From positions 1 through 64,000 of the forward strand of contig CACGJO010000004.1 in the NCBI GenBank assembly GCA_902573425.1: a stretch of 64,000 nucleotides of DNA, written 5' to 3'. Below the pieces are notes generated by a model. The model saw only the letters and a program-made list of their open reading frames with translations, did not search any database and was not told where the DNA came from. A program made the translations under genes and the position numbers. Position 1 is the first letter of the stretch, and each line of letters opens with the position of its first letter. Source of the stretch: an uncultured Pelagibacteraceae bacterium (GTDB lineage: Bacteria; Pseudomonadota; Alphaproteobacteria; Pelagibacterales; Pelagibacteraceae). Positions 1 through 9,589 of the stretch are shown here, one piece after another.

Positions 1-209
1 GGTCTACCTGTAATCTCACATCTATTTCTAACTCTAATTTTTGAAGAATTTTTTGGAAGTTTTGATAATTTAAGCTGAGCAGCAAATCTTTCATTTAAAG
101 GTAGTTTTTTGTTTTTTATAATAGCCTTTAATTTTTTTCTTTTGCTAGCAAAACGGTTTGACATTTTAATTCTCTTTAGATTTCTTTCAATTGCACTTGT
201 TTTTGCCAT
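1..209 (-). CDS. rpsN: 30S ribosomal protein S14 (partial, 3' end outside window)
   Basis: The reading frame starts at the ATG whose complement is at 207-209 and runs off the window start, giving about 69 residues from MAKTSAIERN. The segment RNRCEITGRP near the truncated end is the S14 core that contacts 16S rRNA in the head of the small subunit. No CxxC zinc pair is visible in this part, so it fits the zinc-free long form of about 100 residues. It starts one base after the rplE stop codon, as expected in an spc operon, and is probably translated by coupling to rplE. Confidence 0.93.
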   Translation of the reverse strand, partial: MAKTSAIERNLKRIKMSNRFASKRKKLKAIIKNKKLPLNERFAAQLKLSKLPKNSSKIRVRNRCEITGR

Positions 210-818
210 TTAATTATTCTCCTTTTTTTCCACTTTATCGATTATTTTTTTATACTTTTTCTTTTTTTTAGTTGTGTCTTTTATTATTGGGAAGTTAAAT
301 TCTTTTAAAAGAGAAATTGTATCTTCAATTTTTTTGCTAGTAGTTACAATTGTAATATCTAGACCTCTTATAGTTTCAACTTTGTCAAAATTAATTTCTG
401 GAAAAATTATATGCTCCTTAATACCAAAACTAAAATTTCCATATTTATCACAACTAGAATCTTTTAAGCCTTTAAAATCTTTTATTCTTGGAAGAGCAAT
501 ATTAACAAGTCTATCAATGAATTCGTACATTCTATCATTCCTTAATGTAACTTTGAGACCAGCATTAGAACCTTTTCTTGATTTAAAATTTGAAATGGAT
601 TTTTTAAATTTTGTTACAACAGGTTGTTGGCCAGCAATTGCGGCAACATCTTTTATACATGTTTCTAATTTTTTCTTTTCTAAAGCTTCCGCGCCCAGTC
701 CCATATTTAAAACTATTTTATCAATTCTAGGAACTGCGTGTATATTCTTTAAGCTTAATTTTGCCATTAAGTTTTTTATTATTTCATTTTTATATTTTTC
801 TCTTAATCTTGGTGTCAT
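210..818 (-). CDS. rplE: 50S ribosomal protein L5
   Basis: This 202-residue protein is L5, which binds 5S rRNA and forms the central protuberance and bridge to the small subunit. Recognisable blocks are [13 protein letters not shown] near the N terminus, [16 protein letters not shown] in the middle and [11 protein letters not shown] near the end. The family usually has about 179 residues; here the normal end (FNFPII) is followed by roughly 22 extra residues made mostly of Lys with some Glu. The start overlaps the rplX stop by four bases, so translation is probably coupled. Confidence 0.97.
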   Translation of the reverse strand: MTPRLREKYKNEIIKNLMAKLSLKNIHAVPRIDKIVLNMGLGAEALEKKKLETCIKDVAAIAGQQPVVTKFKKSISNFKSRKGSNAGLKVTLRNDRMYEFIDRLVNIALPRIKDFKGLKDSSCDKYGNFSFGIKEHIIFPEINFDKVETIRGLDITIVTTSKKIEDTISLLKEFNFPIIKDTTKKKKKYKKIIDKVEKKENN

Positions 819-1054
819 TTTTTAGCCTTTGCTTTTGTATCAATATTTTTTTTTAAGTTAGACATATGAATAAAACCTTCTTTAGTTATTATGCCTCCTT
901 TGTTTTCTTTGGTGGCTTTTTTGTGTTTTTTTTGCATGTTAACTTCTTTTACCTTTGCCAAATTTCTAACTCTGTCAATTTCAATTATTTCACCATTTTT
1001 GCCCTTGTCTTTACCTACAATTACTTTTACCTTTTCCCCTTTTTTTAAAAGCAT
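815..1054 (-). CDS. rplX: 50S ribosomal protein L24
   Basis: L24 initiates assembly of the large subunit by binding the 5' end of 23S rRNA. The KOW motif is clear at the N terminus ([19 protein letters not shown]). At 79 residues it is shorter than the usual 100-105, ending in a Lys/Ala tail soon after the [14 protein letters not shown] segment. It sits between rplN and rplE, the standard spc-operon position, and its last four bases overlap the rplE start. Confidence 0.95.
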   Translation of the reverse strand: MLLKKGEKVKVIVGKDKGKNGEIIEIDRVRNLAKVKEVNMQKKHKKATKENKGGIITKEGFIHMSNLKKNIDTKAKAKK

Positions 1055-1056
1055 GT

Positions 1057-1425
1057 TTAAATTACCTCCGGTGCTAGTGAAATTATTTTTGTTTGTCCCT
1101 TTAGTCTTAATTCTCTTGTTACAGGCCCAAATATTCTAGTTCCAATTGGTTCCCCTTTTTCATCCGTTAAAACAACTGAGTTGCTATCAAATTGAACTTT
1201 TGATCCATCTTTTCTAAATATCTCTTTCTTAGTTCTTACGACAACAGCTCTATGAACAGAACCTTTTTTAACTTTACCTTTGGGAAGAGCATCTTTGACG
1301 CTAACAACAATAAGATCACCTATACCAGCATATCTTCTTTTTGATCCACCTAGAACTTTTATACATTCAACCCTCTTTGCCCCTGTATTGTCTGCAACTA
1401 ATAGTTCTGTTTGTACTTGTATCAT
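1057..1425 (-). CDS. rplN: 50S ribosomal protein L14
   Basis: At 122 residues this is full-length L14, a 23S rRNA-binding protein at the subunit interface. Diagnostic segments are [18 protein letters not shown] at the N terminus and [11 protein letters not shown] near the C terminus. It is the first gene of the classical spc part; here it overlaps the end of rpsQ by four bases (ATGA type), so S10 and spc genes run together without a promoter-sized gap. Confidence 0.98.
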   Translation of the reverse strand: MIQVQTELLVADNTGAKRVECIKVLGGSKRRYAGIGDLIVVSVKDALPKGKVKKGSVHRAVVVRTKKEIFRKDGSKVQFDSNSVVLTDEKGEPIGTRIFGPVTRELRLKGQTKIISLAPEVI

Positions 1426-1652
1426 TTTTCAATAACCTGCCATGTTTTTAATTTAGAAACTGGTTTGCTCTCAATTATTTTCACAAAATCTCCTTCTTTA
1501 AATTTATTATTTTCATCGTGTGCATGATATTTTTTTTTTCTCGATATGACTTTTCCATAAAAAGGGTGTTGAAATTTTCTATTGACTTCCACAACAATAG
1601 TTTTGTTACCTTTACTGCTCACAACTTTTCCTTTTAAAATCCTTTTAGTCAT
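1422..1652 (-). CDS. rpsQ: 30S ribosomal protein S17
   Basis: This 76-residue OB-fold protein is S17, a primary 16S rRNA binder in the 5' domain. The N-terminal [20 protein letters not shown] and the later [16 protein letters not shown] blocks are typical. Length is normal for a short bacterial S17. It overlaps rpmC upstream and rplN downstream by four bases each, so the three are probably translationally coupled. Confidence 0.96.
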   Translation of the reverse strand: MTKRILKGKVVSSKGNKTIVVEVNRKFQHPFYGKVISRKKKYHAHDENNKFKEGDFVKIIESKPVSKLKTWQVIEK

Positions 1653-1837
1653 TTTTTGCTACCTAACAGATTATTATAAAGTCTTGCTATATTTTTTTTA
1701 ATATAAGAGTATTCAGAAACATTTTGTATCTGGCCATTAACTTTTTTAAATCGCATATTAAAAAGATCTTTTTTCAGTTTTTCAATCTCCCTAATTGACT
1801 GATCTTTTGTTAATTTTTTTGCCTCTTTTTTTTTCAT
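1649..1837 (-). CDS. rpmC: 50S ribosomal protein L29
   Basis: A 62-residue, mostly helical, basic protein in the L29 position between rplP and rpsQ. The segment [15 protein letters not shown] is the conserved L29 core (LFNLRFQ-type motif) with an Arg-rich helix after it. L29 sits near the polypeptide exit tunnel and contributes to the binding platform for targeting factors. The upstream gap to rplP is only two bases. Confidence 0.95.
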   Translation of the reverse strand: MKKKEAKKLTKDQSIREIEKLKKDLFNMRFKKVNGQIQNVSEYSYIKKNIARLYNNLLGSKK

Positions 1838-1839
1838 AA

Positions 1840-2244
1840 TTATCTTTTTACAAATTTGGTTTTAATTGGTAATTTTGCTGATGCTTTATAAAGTGCTTCT
1901 TTTGCTACCTCCTCTGATACTCCATCGATTTCAAATAATATTCTCCCAGGTTTTACTCTGCACGCCCAGTACTCGGGTGATCCTTTTCCCTTTCCCATTC
2001 TTACCTCTGTAGGTTTTTTTGAAACTGGTATATTTGGAAAAATTCTTGACCACACTTTTCCTGTTCTTTGCATGTGTCTTGTAAGTGCTACCCTGGCTGC
2101 TTCGATTTGTTTTCCTATTATTCTTTCTGGCTGTATTGCTTTAAGTCCGTAAGTACCATAATTCAGTTTCGCTACTCTTGTAGCTTTTCCGTGTATTCGC
2201 CCTTTATGAGCTTTTCTATATTTACTTCTTGTTGGTTGTAGCAT
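1840..2244 (-). CDS. rplP: 50S ribosomal protein L16
   Basis: At 134 residues this is L16, which lies near the A-site tRNA elbow in the large subunit. The N-terminal [16 protein letters not shown] and the [18 protein letters not shown] block are diagnostic. The start codon lies inside the 3' end of rpsC, with a 23-base overlap in another frame, a larger overlap than between most neighbours here and suggestive of tight coupling of S3 and L16. Confidence 0.98.
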   Translation of the reverse strand: MLQPTRSKYRKAHKGRIHGKATRVAKLNYGTYGLKAIQPERIIGKQIEAARVALTRHMQRTGKVWSRIFPNIPVSKKPTEVRMGKGKGSPEYWACRVKPGRILFEIDGVSEEVAKEALYKASAKLPIKTKFVKR

Positions 2245-2908
2245 TTTTTACTCTTTCCATTTTTTCTTTTTCAATATCTTTTAAAAATATTTCTCCTTTG
2301 TAAATCCAAACTTTGACACCGATCATTCCATAGGTTGTTAGAGCTTCTGACTCTGCATAATCTAGATTAGCCCTTAAAGTGTGCAAAGGTATACTTCCCT
2401 CTCTTAACCATTCACTTCTTGCTATGTCATTTCCTGCAAGTCTTCCGCTGACACAAACTTTAATACCTTTGGCTCCTAATCTCATTGTACCTTGCATTGC
2501 TCTTTTCATAGCTCTTCTATATGCAACTCTTTTTTCAAGTTGTTGAGCGATATTTTCAGATACTAAATAAGCATTTAGCTCTGGCTTTTTAATTTCTTTA
2601 ATATTTACTGAAACTTCATCTTTAGTAATTTTAGATATTTTGTTTTTTATTTTTTCTATATCAGAACCCTTTTTACCTATAACAAAACCAGGTCTTGACG
2701 TATGGATAGAAACTACACATTTTTTTGACGATCTTTCTATTACAACTTCTGAAACACCAGCATTTTTAATATTTTTTTTGATAAACTGTCTAATCTTATA
2801 ATCTTCAATTAAATATTTTCCATAGTCTCCCTTTTTAGCAAACCAAAGTGAGTCCCACGATCTATTTATACCAAGTCTAAAACCTATTGGATGTACCTTC
2901 TGGCCCAT
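2222..2908 (-). CDS. rpsC: 30S ribosomal protein S3
   Basis: This 228-residue protein is S3, with the N-terminal [12 protein letters not shown] signature, a KH domain containing [14 protein letters not shown], and the C-terminal domain with [18 protein letters not shown]3 lines the mRNA entry channel and contributes to helicase activity. Length is normal. The start is one base from the rplV stop codon and the end overlaps rplP by 23 bases. Confidence 0.98.
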   Translation of the reverse strand: MGQKVHPIGFRLGINRSWDSLWFAKKGDYGKYLIEDYKIRQFIKKNIKNAGVSEVVIERSSKKCVVSIHTSRPGFVIGKKGSDIEKIKNKISKITKDEVSVNIKEIKKPELNAYLVSENIAQQLEKRVAYRRAMKRAMQGTMRLGAKGIKVCVSGRLAGNDIARSEWLREGSIPLHTLRANLDYAESEALTTYGMIGVKVWIYKGEIFLKDIEKEKMERVKNATTNKK

Positions 2909-3285
2909 TATTTGTTTACCTCATTTTTTTTTGTTTTGTTCTGTTTTTCCTCTAAAATTATTGTTATCCGGCTAAAAGGTTTTTTTATTGGTGCTGCCCT
3001 TCCTTTAGCTCTAGGTCTAAATCTTTTCATTATAATTGATTTTCCAACATAAGCCTCTTTTATATAAAGATTATCAATGTCATATTGATAGTTATTTTCA
3101 GCATTCGCAATCGCCGATTTAACTGTTTTCTTAATATCTAAAGCCACTTTTTTTCTTGTAAATTCCAAATCTCTTATTGCTACATCAGCTTTTTTCCCTT
3201 TTATAAAATTTAATACTAGGTTAGCCTTTCTAGCTCCAGTTCTGACGTTTTTATTTATAGCTTTAACTAAATTATTTTTTTGCAT
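2908..3285 (-). CDS. rplV: 50S ribosomal protein L22
   Basis: L22 lines the exit tunnel with a long beta hairpin. The ATG at 3285 ([17 protein letters not shown]) is chosen because everything upstream in this frame is Gln/Leu-rich translation of the alternate frame of the S19 tail and has no L22 similarity. This gives 125 residues, slightly above the usual 110, with the diagnostic [18 protein letters not shown] hairpin. The start lies 14 bases inside the rpsS 3' end. Confidence 0.95.
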   Translation of the reverse strand: MQKNNLVKAINKNVRTGARKANLVLNFIKGKKADVAIRDLEFTRKKVALDIKKTVKSAIANAENNYQYDIDNLYIKEAYVGKSIIMKRFRPRAKGRAAPIKKPFSRITIILEEKQNKTKKNEVNK

Positions 3286-3670
3286 CGTCTTTTCCTTTTG
3301 AAGCTGGAGTTGGTGTAGTTGCTGGTGCTTTAGAACTAGCAGAAGATTTTGAACTTGGTGCAGATTTTGTAGCGGCACTTGGGGCTCCTCCTTCAGCTGC
3401 CGCTTTTTTGTCAGCTGGTGTATGTCCCGAAAATTTTCTTGTTGGAGAAAACTCTCCTAATTTATGTCCTACCATTTCTTCAGAAATTGTTATTGGTATA
3501 AATGATCTTCCGTTATGTATTAAAAAGCTATGACCAACAAACTCAGGTATAATTGTTGAGTTCCTTGACCAAGTTTTGATTGGCTGACTTTTTCCCTTAT
3601 CTTTTAATTTATCAACTTTTTTTAAGAGACTAGGATGTACGAATGGACCTTTCCAAATACCTCTTGTCAT
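3272..3670 (-). CDS. rpsS: 30S ribosomal protein S19 with low-complexity C-terminal tail
   Basis: Residues 1-90 are a standard S19, the head protein next to S13 and the A-site finger: [31 protein letters not shown] and [12 protein letters not shown] are all present. S19 normally ends near residue 92, but here the frame continues about 40 residues as a low-complexity Ala/Ser/Pro/Thr/Lys tail to residue 132. The tail-coding DNA is intact and its last 14 bases overlap the rplV start. The tail is probably disordered and surface exposed; its function is unknown. Confidence 0.96.
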   Translation of the reverse strand: MTRGIWKGPFVHPSLLKKVDKLKDKGKSQPIKTWSRNSTIIPEFVGHSFLIHNGRSFIPITISEEMVGHKLGEFSPTRKFSGHTPADKKAAAEGGAPSAATKSAPSSKSSASSKAPATTPTPASKGKDDAKK

Positions 3671-4503
3671 CGTTTATTCCTTTTCTTTCTTCTAGTTATA
3701 ATAAATTTATCACTTCTTTTAGGTCTTCTGGTTTTAAGTCCTTTTGCAGATTGACCCCAAGGAGATACAGGATGTCTCCCGCCAGCTGACTTACCTTCGC
3801 CACCACCGTGAGGATGGTCAACTGGATTTTTGACAACTCCACGAACCATCGGTCTCTTTCCTTTCCATCTATTTCTCCCAGCTTTACCAATTTGAATATT
3901 TTTTTGATCTGGGTTTGAAACTGTTCCTATTGTTGCTTTACATGAACCTCTTACTTTTCTCGTTTCTCCTGATGATAATTTAATTATTGCATACTCATCA
4001 TCAAATCCAGAAATAGTTACAGATGAACCAGCTGATCTTGCAAGTTTTCCACCGTTACCTTCTATTAACTCGACATTATGAACGAGTGTTCCAGGAGGTA
4101 TGTCCTTTAAGGACATTGCGTTTCCAATTTTAATTTCTTTTTTAATTCCTGAGGTAATGGTGTCGTTAACTTTTAATCCTTCAGGACAAATAATATAATT
4201 TTGCGTGTTATCTTCATATTTTATTAATGCAATGTAAGAAGTTCTATTTGGGTCGTACTCAATTCTAATGACTTTTCCTAATGCATCAATTTTATTTCTG
4301 TAGAAATCAATTATACGGTATCTTTTTTTATGTCCTGCTCCCTTTGATCTTGATGTTATCCTGCCTAAATTATTTCTTCCTCCAGTTGATACCTTTCCTT
4401 TGGTCAAAGATTTTATAGGAGAGCCTTTCCAAATATTTTTTCTGTCAATAAGAACTGTTGATCTAGTTGATTTTGTATAGGGTTTGAAAGTTTTTAAGGT
4501 CAT
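3667..4503 (-). CDS. rplB: 50S ribosomal protein L2
   Basis: At 278 residues this is full-length L2, needed for subunit association and the peptidyl transferase region. The C-terminal block [19 protein letters not shown] contains the conserved HPHGGG loop with the His implicated in activity, and [18 protein letters not shown] lies near the N terminus. The ends overlap rpsS by four bases, and rplW lies four bases upstream. Confidence 0.99.
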   Translation of the reverse strand: MTLKTFKPYTKSTRSTVLIDRKNIWKGSPIKSLTKGKVSTGGRNNLGRITSRSKGAGHKKRYRIIDFYRNKIDALGKVIRIEYDPNRTSYIALIKYEDNTQNYIICPEGLKVNDTITSGIKKEIKIGNAMSLKDIPPGTLVHNVELIEGNGGKLARSAGSSVTISGFDDEYAIIKLSSGETRKVRGSCKATIGTVSNPDQKNIQIGKAGRNRWKGKRPMVRGVVKNPVDHPHGGGEGKSAGGRHPVSPWGQSAKGLKTRRPKRSDKFIITRRKKRNKR

Positions 4504-4507
4504 TTGT

Positions 4508-4801
4508 TTAGATTCCAGTAGCCAAATCTATTGTTTGGCCTTTTTTTAAAGTAACTACAGCTTTTTTAAAGCCACTTTTTGTTCCAAGTTTACCTCTAAC
4601 AATCTTTGATTTCGGTTTGTTATTAATTGTATTTATTTTAATAACATTAACTTTAAAAATTTTTTCAATGTTTTTTTTGATAGAATGTTTTGATGCACCT
4701 TTGTGTACTTTAAATACTACTTTGTTCAATTCAGATAATCCAGTAGCCTTTTCAGTTATTACAGGTGATTTTATTGTGTCTAAATAATTAATTTTTTTCA
4801 T
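4508..4801 (-). CDS. rplW: 50S ribosomal protein L23
   Basis: This 97-residue protein is L23, the main docking site at the tunnel exit for trigger factor and SRP. IKSPVITEKATGLSELN at the start and the VVTLKKGQTIDL segment at the end match the family, and the length is normal. It follows rplD with a 14-base overlap and precedes rplB, the canonical S10-operon order. Confidence 0.97.
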   Translation of the reverse strand: MKKINYLDTIKSPVITEKATGLSELNKVVFKVHKGASKHSIKKNIEKIFKVNVIKINTINNKPKSKIVRGKLGTKSGFKKAVVTLKKGQTIDLATGI

Positions 4802-5426
4802 TTATCAGCCTTTGTTCAATATTTTTAATTGAGCTTTTTGTAAAAAGTACATTTTTAAATCTTATAAGATCATAAACGTTAGTTCCTTTATAATTTATCA
4901 GTTTAACGTCAGGTATATTTCTTACAGATTTATAAATATTTTTTTCTGTTTCTTGATCAGAGATGATTAAAACGTTTTCCAACTTATTTTTAATTAAAAA
5001 ATTATTAAAAATTTTTGTTTTTTCTATTTTTTTCTTAATATCATTCAATATATAGAGCTCTTTATTATTATTTTTTTTTGATATTGTTTGAGCTAGAGCT
5101 AACCTTCTGATTTTTTTATTAATACTTTTTGTCTTATAATTATCTCCTTTAGGACCATGAGCTACACCACCGCCAACAAATATTGGCGCCTTTCTACTTG
5201 AGTGACGTGCGCCACCTGTTCCTTTTTGAGCATAAATTTTTCTAGTTGATCCAGTTATCTCGTTACGTTGTTTTGTTTTTGCAACTCTCTTTTTTGATCT
5301 ATTTAACTGCCAATCAACAACATACTTTAAAAGCTTGTTGTTAACTTTTAAACCAATCAATTTTTCAGATAAATCAACATTTTCGGATCTTCCAGCGCTA
5401 TCAATGTTTAAAACTTTTATACTCAT
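4788..5426 (-). CDS. rplD: 50S ribosomal protein L4
   Basis: The 212-residue product has the L4 extended loop (TGSTRKIYAQKGTGGARH) that reaches the exit tunnel and is followed by the conserved GGGVAHGP. In enterobacteria L4 represses its own S10 operon through a leader RNA; no such leader is visible here because rpsJ follows fusA directly. Three bases separate it from rplC, and its 3' end overlaps rplW. Confidence 0.97.
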   Translation of the reverse strand: MSIKVLNIDSAGRSENVDLSEKLIGLKVNNKLLKYVVDWQLNRSKKRVAKTKQRNEITGSTRKIYAQKGTGGARHSSRKAPIFVGGGVAHGPKGDNYKTKSINKKIRRLALAQTISKKNNNKELYILNDIKKKIEKTKIFNNFLIKNKLENVLIISDQETEKNIYKSVRNIPDVKLINYKGTNVYDLIRFKNVLFTKSSIKNIEQRLINEKN

Positions 5427-5429
5427 AAT

Positions 5430-6161
5430 TTATTTTTTTTTAGGTTGATCTTGTTTAACTGGTTTTTTTTCTTTCTTTGCATCTTGACTTGTGTTTTGAG
5501 CATATTTTTCTGCTGAGGTTTTTCGATTAAATGTTTTTACAGATTTTCTGAGGAAAACAATTGAGTTTTTCGATCCTGGAATAGATCCTTTTAAATATAA
5601 CAAATTATTTTCCAAATCTGATTTTATTATTTCTAAATTTAAAATGGTTCTATATTTAGCTCCCATATGACCTGCCATTTTTTTTCCTTTAAAAACTTTT
5701 CCTGGATCTTGATTTTGACCAGTAGAACCATGTGACCTGTGCGATACAGAAACCCCGTGTGAAGCTCTTAATCCTGCAAAATTATGTCTTTTCATAACTC
5801 CAGCAAAACCTTTTCCTATGGTCTTTGATCTAACATCTACAAACTTAACATCTTTTAAGGTTTCTAATCCTATCTCGTTACCTGTTTTATAATCGTCAGT
5901 TTTTTCAAGTCTAAATTCCTTAATTATTTTTTTCGGCTCAGTATTTTTCTTTGCAAAATAACCTTTCATTTGATTTGTAAGTTTAGAATTTTTTAAATTA
6001 ACAAAGCCCAACTTAATCGCTGAATAACCATTCTTTTCTTTGGTATATATATCAATTACTCTGCCTTTTTCGACTTTCAGAACAGTTACAGGAACAGAAA
6101 CTCCAGTATCGAAGAATTCCCTTGTCATTCCAATTTTTTTTCCAATTAATCCTATGCTCAT
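5430..6161 (-). CDS. rplC: 50S ribosomal protein L3 with Lys/Gln-rich C-terminal extension
   Basis: L3 is an early assembly protein close to the peptidyl transferase centre. The sequence starts IGLIGKKIGMTREF and carries the conserved ASHGVSVSHRSHGSTGQNQDP and GKKMAGHMG motifs, including the Gln that is methylated by PrmB in other bacteria. Length is 243 residues versus about 210; the final 30 or so are charged low-complexity sequence (Lys, Gln, Pro). Three bases separate it from rpsJ upstream. Confidence 0.97.
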   Translation of the reverse strand: MSIGLIGKKIGMTREFFDTGVSVPVTVLKVEKGRVIDIYTKEKNGYSAIKLGFVNLKNSKLTNQMKGYFAKKNTEPKKIIKEFRLEKTDDYKTGNEIGLETLKDVKFVDVRSKTIGKGFAGVMKRHNFAGLRASHGVSVSHRSHGSTGQNQDPGKVFKGKKMAGHMGAKYRTILNLEIIKSDLENNLLYLKGSIPGSKNSIVFLRKSVKTFNRKTSAEKYAQNTSQDAKKEKKPVKQDQPKKK

Positions 6162-6163
6162 AA

Positions 6164-6472
6164 TTATATTTTTATTTCTATGTTTACCCCTGAAGCTAAA
6201 TCCAATTTCATTAATGCTTCTACTGTTTGAGGTGTTGGTTCAACAATATCTATTAGTCTCTTGTGTGTTCTTGTTTCAAATTGTTCTCTGCTTTTTTTAT
6301 CAATATGAGGAGATCTTAATACTGTAAATTTCTCTATTTTAGTTGGCAAGGGTATCGGTCCTTTTACTTGAGCACCGGTTCGCTTAGCAGTGTTTACGAT
6401 TTCTTGGGTTGATATATCCAAGATTTTGTTATCGTAAGCTTTTAAGTGTATTCTAATATTTTGTTTATCCAT
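6164..6472 (-). CDS. rpsJ: 30S ribosomal protein S10 / NusE
   Basis: S10, 102 residues and full length, works both in the 30S head and as NusE in antitermination with NusB and Nus[44 protein letters not shown] and HKRLIDI are diagnostic. It starts five bases after the fusA stop codon. In many proteobacteria a tuf copy lies between fusA and rpsJ; there is none here. Confidence 0.98.
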   Translation of the reverse strand: MDKQNIRIHLKAYDNKILDISTQEIVNTAKRTGAQVKGPIPLPTKIEKFTVLRSPHIDKKSREQFETRTHKRLIDIVEPTPQTVEALMKLDLASGVNIEIKI

Positions 6473-6477
6473 TTTTA

Positions 6478-8553
6478 TTAAGCCATTTTTTTTGTAACCT
6501 CATCTTGAACATTTTGAGGCACTTTTGAATAATGATCGAAAAACATTGAATATTGAGCTCTACCTTGTGACATTGATCTAAGATTGTTTATATAACCGAA
6601 CATATTTGCTAAAGGGACCATTGCACTTATCACTGTTGCATTACCTCTTTTATCAGTTGTAGAAACTTGTCCTCGTCTACTATTTAAATCACCAATAACA
6701 TCGCCCATGTAATCTTCAGGGGTTATAACTTCGACTCTCATTACAGGTTCTAAAAGTTTTAGACCGGCTTTAGTACAAGCTTCTTTAAAGCAATATCTAG
6801 ATGCTATTTCAAATGCTAGAACACTAGAGTCCACATCGTGATGTAATCCATCTACAATTGTAACTTTATAATCAATTAGAGGAAAACCAGCTAAAATACC
6901 ATTATCAGCAACACTCTCTACACCTTTTTCAACACCAGGAATAAATTCTTTGGGTATTGATCCACCTTTAATTTTATTTTCTACTTCTCTACCTTTTCCT
7001 GGTTCAAGTGGTTCAACATTCAATTCAACTTTAGCGAATTGTCCTGCTCCTCCACTTTGTTTTTTGTGAATATAAACATTTGAAACTGGTTTTTGAATTG
7101 TTTCTCTATAAGCAACTTGCGGGGCGCCAATATTTGCTTCAACTTTAAACTCTCTTTTCATTCTATCAACTATAATATCTAAATGAAGTTCGCCCATACC
7201 CTTTATTATAGTTTGTCCTGACTCTTCATCAGAAGTAACTCTAAATGATGGATCTTCTTTTGCCAATCTACCTAAAGCTTCTCCCATCTTTTCTTGGTCA
7301 CCTTTAGTTTTAGGTTCAACAGCAATTTCTATTACTGGATCTGGAAATTCCATTGGTTCTAAAACAACAGGGTTATCTTCCTCTGAAAGTGTGTGTCCAG
7401 TAATTGTATATTTTAGCCCAGCAAGCGCAACTATATCGCCAGTATTTGCCTCTTTAACGTCCTCTCTGCTATTGGCGTGCATTAATAACATTCTACCTAC
7501 TCTTTCTTCTTTATCCCTTGATGTATTGTAAACACCAGTTCCCGATTTTAAAGTTCCTGAATAAATTCTTATAAATGTTAAAGAACCCACGAAAGGATCG
7601 TTTGCTACTTTGAATGCTAAAGCTGAAAATGGCTCTTTATCGTCGAATTTTCTTTCAATCTCATCTTTTGAATTTGGTTTTGTGCCTTTGATTGAATTTA
7701 TGTCTTTTGGGCTTGGTAAAAAATCAACAACTGCATCAAGTAGTGGTTGAACACCTTTGTTTTTAAAAGCTGAACCAGTTAGAACTGGTACAAAGTCAAA
7801 TTTCAAACATCCTTTACGTACACAAGAAATTATGTCTTTTTCAGATATTTCTTTACCATTTAGATAATCATCCATTAATTTTTCATCTTGCTCTACTGCA
7901 GTTTCTATAAGTTCTTTTCTGTATTTTTCTGCCTGTTCTTTCAAATCTGATGGAATATCTGTGTATTCAAATTCTGCTCCGAGTTTTTCATCTTTCCATA
8001 AAACTGCTTTCATTTTAATTAAATCTATGACTCCCTTTAAAGAAGCTTCCATGCCCACTGGGATTTGCATTACTAAAGGTTTAGCTCCAAGTCTATCTTT
8101 AATCATTTCAACGCAATTGAAAAAATCAGCTCCAGTTCTATCAAGTTTATTTACAAAACAAATCCGAGGAACTTTATATTTATCTGCTTGTCTCCAAACA
8201 GTTTCCGATTGAGGTTCAACACCGGCAACACCATCAAAAACAGCAACTGCACCGTCTAATACTTTAAGAGATCTCTCTACTTCAATTGTGAAATCTACAT
8301 GACCCGGTGTATCAATTATGTTTATTCTGTGGTCCCTCCAAAAGCAAGTCGTTGCTGCAGATGTAATAGTAATTCCTCTTTCTTGTTCTTGCTCCATCCA
8401 ATCCATTGTAGCTGCGCCATCGTGGACTTCGCCAATCTTGTGGCTCTTGCCGGTGTAATATAAAATTCTTTCTGTCGTTGTAGTTTTACCAGCATCAATG
8501 TGGGCCATGATACCTATATTTCTATATTTGTCTAAAGTATGAGTTCTGGGCAT
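6478..8553 (-). CDS. fusA: Translation elongation factor G
   Basis: EF-G is the GTPase that drives translocation. The ATG at 8553 ([14 protein letters not shown]) is preferred over an in-frame start eight codons upstream because this is the usual N terminus; it lies four bases after the rpsG stop. The 691 residues include G1 AHIDAGKT (17-24), [17 protein letters not shown] and domain IV with the [14 protein letters not shown] block. It occupies the normal str-operon position after rpsL and rpsG. Confidence 0.98.
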   Translation of the reverse strand: MPRTHTLDKYRNIGIMAHIDAGKTTTTERILYYTGKSHKIGEVHDGAATMDWMEQEQERGITITSAATTCFWRDHRINIIDTPGHVDFTIEVERSLKVLDGAVAVFDGVAGVEPQSETVWRQADKYKVPRICFVNKLDRTGADFFNCVEMIKDRLGAKPLVMQIPVGMEASLKGVIDLIKMKAVLWKDEKLGAEFEYTDIPSDLKEQAEKYRKELIETAVEQDEKLMDDYLNGKEISEKDIISCVRKGCLKFDFVPVLTGSAFKNKGVQPLLDAVVDFLPSPKDINSIKGTKPNSKDEIERKFDDKEPFSALAFKVANDPFVGSLTFIRIYSGTLKSGTGVYNTSRDKEERVGRMLLMHANSREDVKEANTGDIVALAGLKYTITGHTLSEEDNPVVLEPMEFPDPVIEIAVEPKTKGDQEKMGEALGRLAKEDPSFRVTSDEESGQTIIKGMGELHLDIIVDRMKREFKVEANIGAPQVAYRETIQKPVSNVYIHKKQSGGAGQFAKVELNVEPLEPGKGREVENKIKGGSIPKEFIPGVEKGVESVADNGILAGFPLIDYKVTIVDGLHHDVDSSVLAFEIASRYCFKEACTKAGLKLLEPVMRVEVITPEDYMGDVIGDLNSRRGQVSTTDKRGNATVISAMVPLANMFGYINNLRSMSQGRAQYSMFFDHYSKVPQNVQDEVTKKMA

Positions 8554-8557
8554 TTTA

Positions 8558-9025
8558 TTACCATCTAAAATGAGCAAAGGCTTTGTTTGACTCTGCCATT
8601 TTATGTGTGTCCTCTCTTTTTTTGACGGCTGATCCTTTATTTTGAGATGCGTCCATTATTTCGTAAAATAATTTTTCAGCCATAGTTTTATTTTTTCGTT
8701 TTCTCGATGCAGCTAGTAACCATCTCAGAGCTAAAGCTTGTGATCTATTTGATTTAACTTCAACTGGAACCTGATATGTTGCACCACCAACTCTTCGTGA
8801 TCTAACTTCAAGATTGGGTCTAACGTTTCCGATAGCTGAATTAAAAATTTTTAATGGATCTTGATTTTTTTCTTTCATTTTATCTAAAGCTGAATATAAG
8901 ATTTTTTCTGCTGTTGATCTCTTTCCATCATACATTATTGAGTTTATAAATTTTGAAATTACCTCCGATTGATATTTTGGGTCTGGATAACTTTTTCTTT
9001 TTGGTGCTTTTCTTTTTCTAGACAT
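8558..9025 (-). CDS. rpsG: 30S ribosomal protein S7
   Basis: A 155-residue S7, the primary assembly protein of the 30S head. [35 protein letters not shown] and the basic [12 protein letters not shown] segment are diagnostic. Length is normal. It follows rpsL by eight bases and precedes fusA by four, so rpsL-rpsG-fusA form a compact str unit. Confidence 0.98.
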   Translation of the reverse strand: MSRKRKAPKRKSYPDPKYQSEVISKFINSIMYDGKRSTAEKILYSALDKMKEKNQDPLKIFNSAIGNVRPNLEVRSRRVGGATYQVPVEVKSNRSQALALRWLLAASRKRKNKTMAEKLFYEIMDASQNKGSAVKKREDTHKMAESNKAFAHFRW

Positions 9026-9033
9026 GATTTAAA

Positions 9034-9405
9034 TTATTTCGGTTTTTTTGCTCCGTATAAAGAACGTCTTTTTTTTCTAGCAGTTACACCTTGCGCATCA
9101 AGATTTCCACGGAGTATGTGGTACCTAACACCTGGCAAATCTTTAACTCTGCCACCTCTTATCAATACAACTGAATGTTCTTGTAAATTATGTCCTTCAC
9201 CTGGGATATATGCTGTTACTTCAAAACCGTTTGACAATCTAACTCGAGCAACTTTTCTAAGTGCTGAGTTTGGTTTCTTGGGTGTAGTCGTATAAACTTT
9301 AATACACACACCTCTTTTAATTGGTTGTTTTTCAAGAGCTGGCACCTTGTTTCTAGACAAAGGTTTAACTCTAGGTTTTCGCAATAACTGACTTATAGTC
9401 GGCAT
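9034..9405 (-). CDS. rpsL: 30S ribosomal protein S12
   Basis: S12 (123 residues) is the decoding-site protein. [18 protein letters not shown] spans residues 40-57 and keeps Lys43, the residue whose replacement gives streptomycin resistance elsewhere, so this is the wild-type form. The [19 protein letters not shown] block is intact. A 184-base gap separates it from rpoC upstream, the largest gap in the cluster and the best place for a str promoter. Confidence 0.98.
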   Translation of the reverse strand: MPTISQLLRKPRVKPLSRNKVPALEKQPIKRGVCIKVYTTTPKKPNSALRKVARVRLSNGFEVTAYIPGEGHNLQEHSVVLIRGGRVKDLPGVRYHILRGNLDAQGVTARKKRRSLYGAKKPK

Positions 9406-9517
9406 AGTTTTTAAAATTTATTAATTAAGATAGAAAATAAGGCGGGACAATCTCTCCAATTTTCAGTTATGGTTTAAGGTCTTACAAACCTTACTTTATA
9501 ACTATCAAAATTGCGCT

Positions 9518-9545
9518 AAACTAACATTGAAGTGTAAAAAGTCAA
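9518..9545 (-). promoter_or_regulatory. Candidate sigma-70 promoter for rpsL-rpsG-fusA and downstream ribosomal genes
   Basis: On the minus strand TTGACT (9540-9545) and TAGTTT (9518-9523) are separated by 16 bases, about 110 bases before the rpsL start, in the 184-base rpoC-rpsL gap. The -35 is good and the -10 moderate. I see no strong hairpin with a T run in the gap, so readthrough from rpoC is also possible. Confidence 0.35.
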
Positions 9546-9589
9546 TGATTAAAGGCATCAAAAAGACTAATAGTAGCAGGGTTTTTATC

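Noticed and set aside
274-825. Long open frame on the plus strand opposite rplE
   Set aside because: It is the antisense shadow of a well-supported ribosomal gene, has a hydrophobic AT-driven composition and no family motif.
2908-3378. Longer L22 with a Gln/Leu-rich N-terminal extension
   Set aside because: The extra residues come from the alternate frame of the S19 tail; the conserved L22 start is the ATG at 3285.
9406-9589. Strong rho-independent terminator after rpoC
   Set aside because: No stable GC-rich stem followed by a T run is visible in the 184-base gap on the minus strand.
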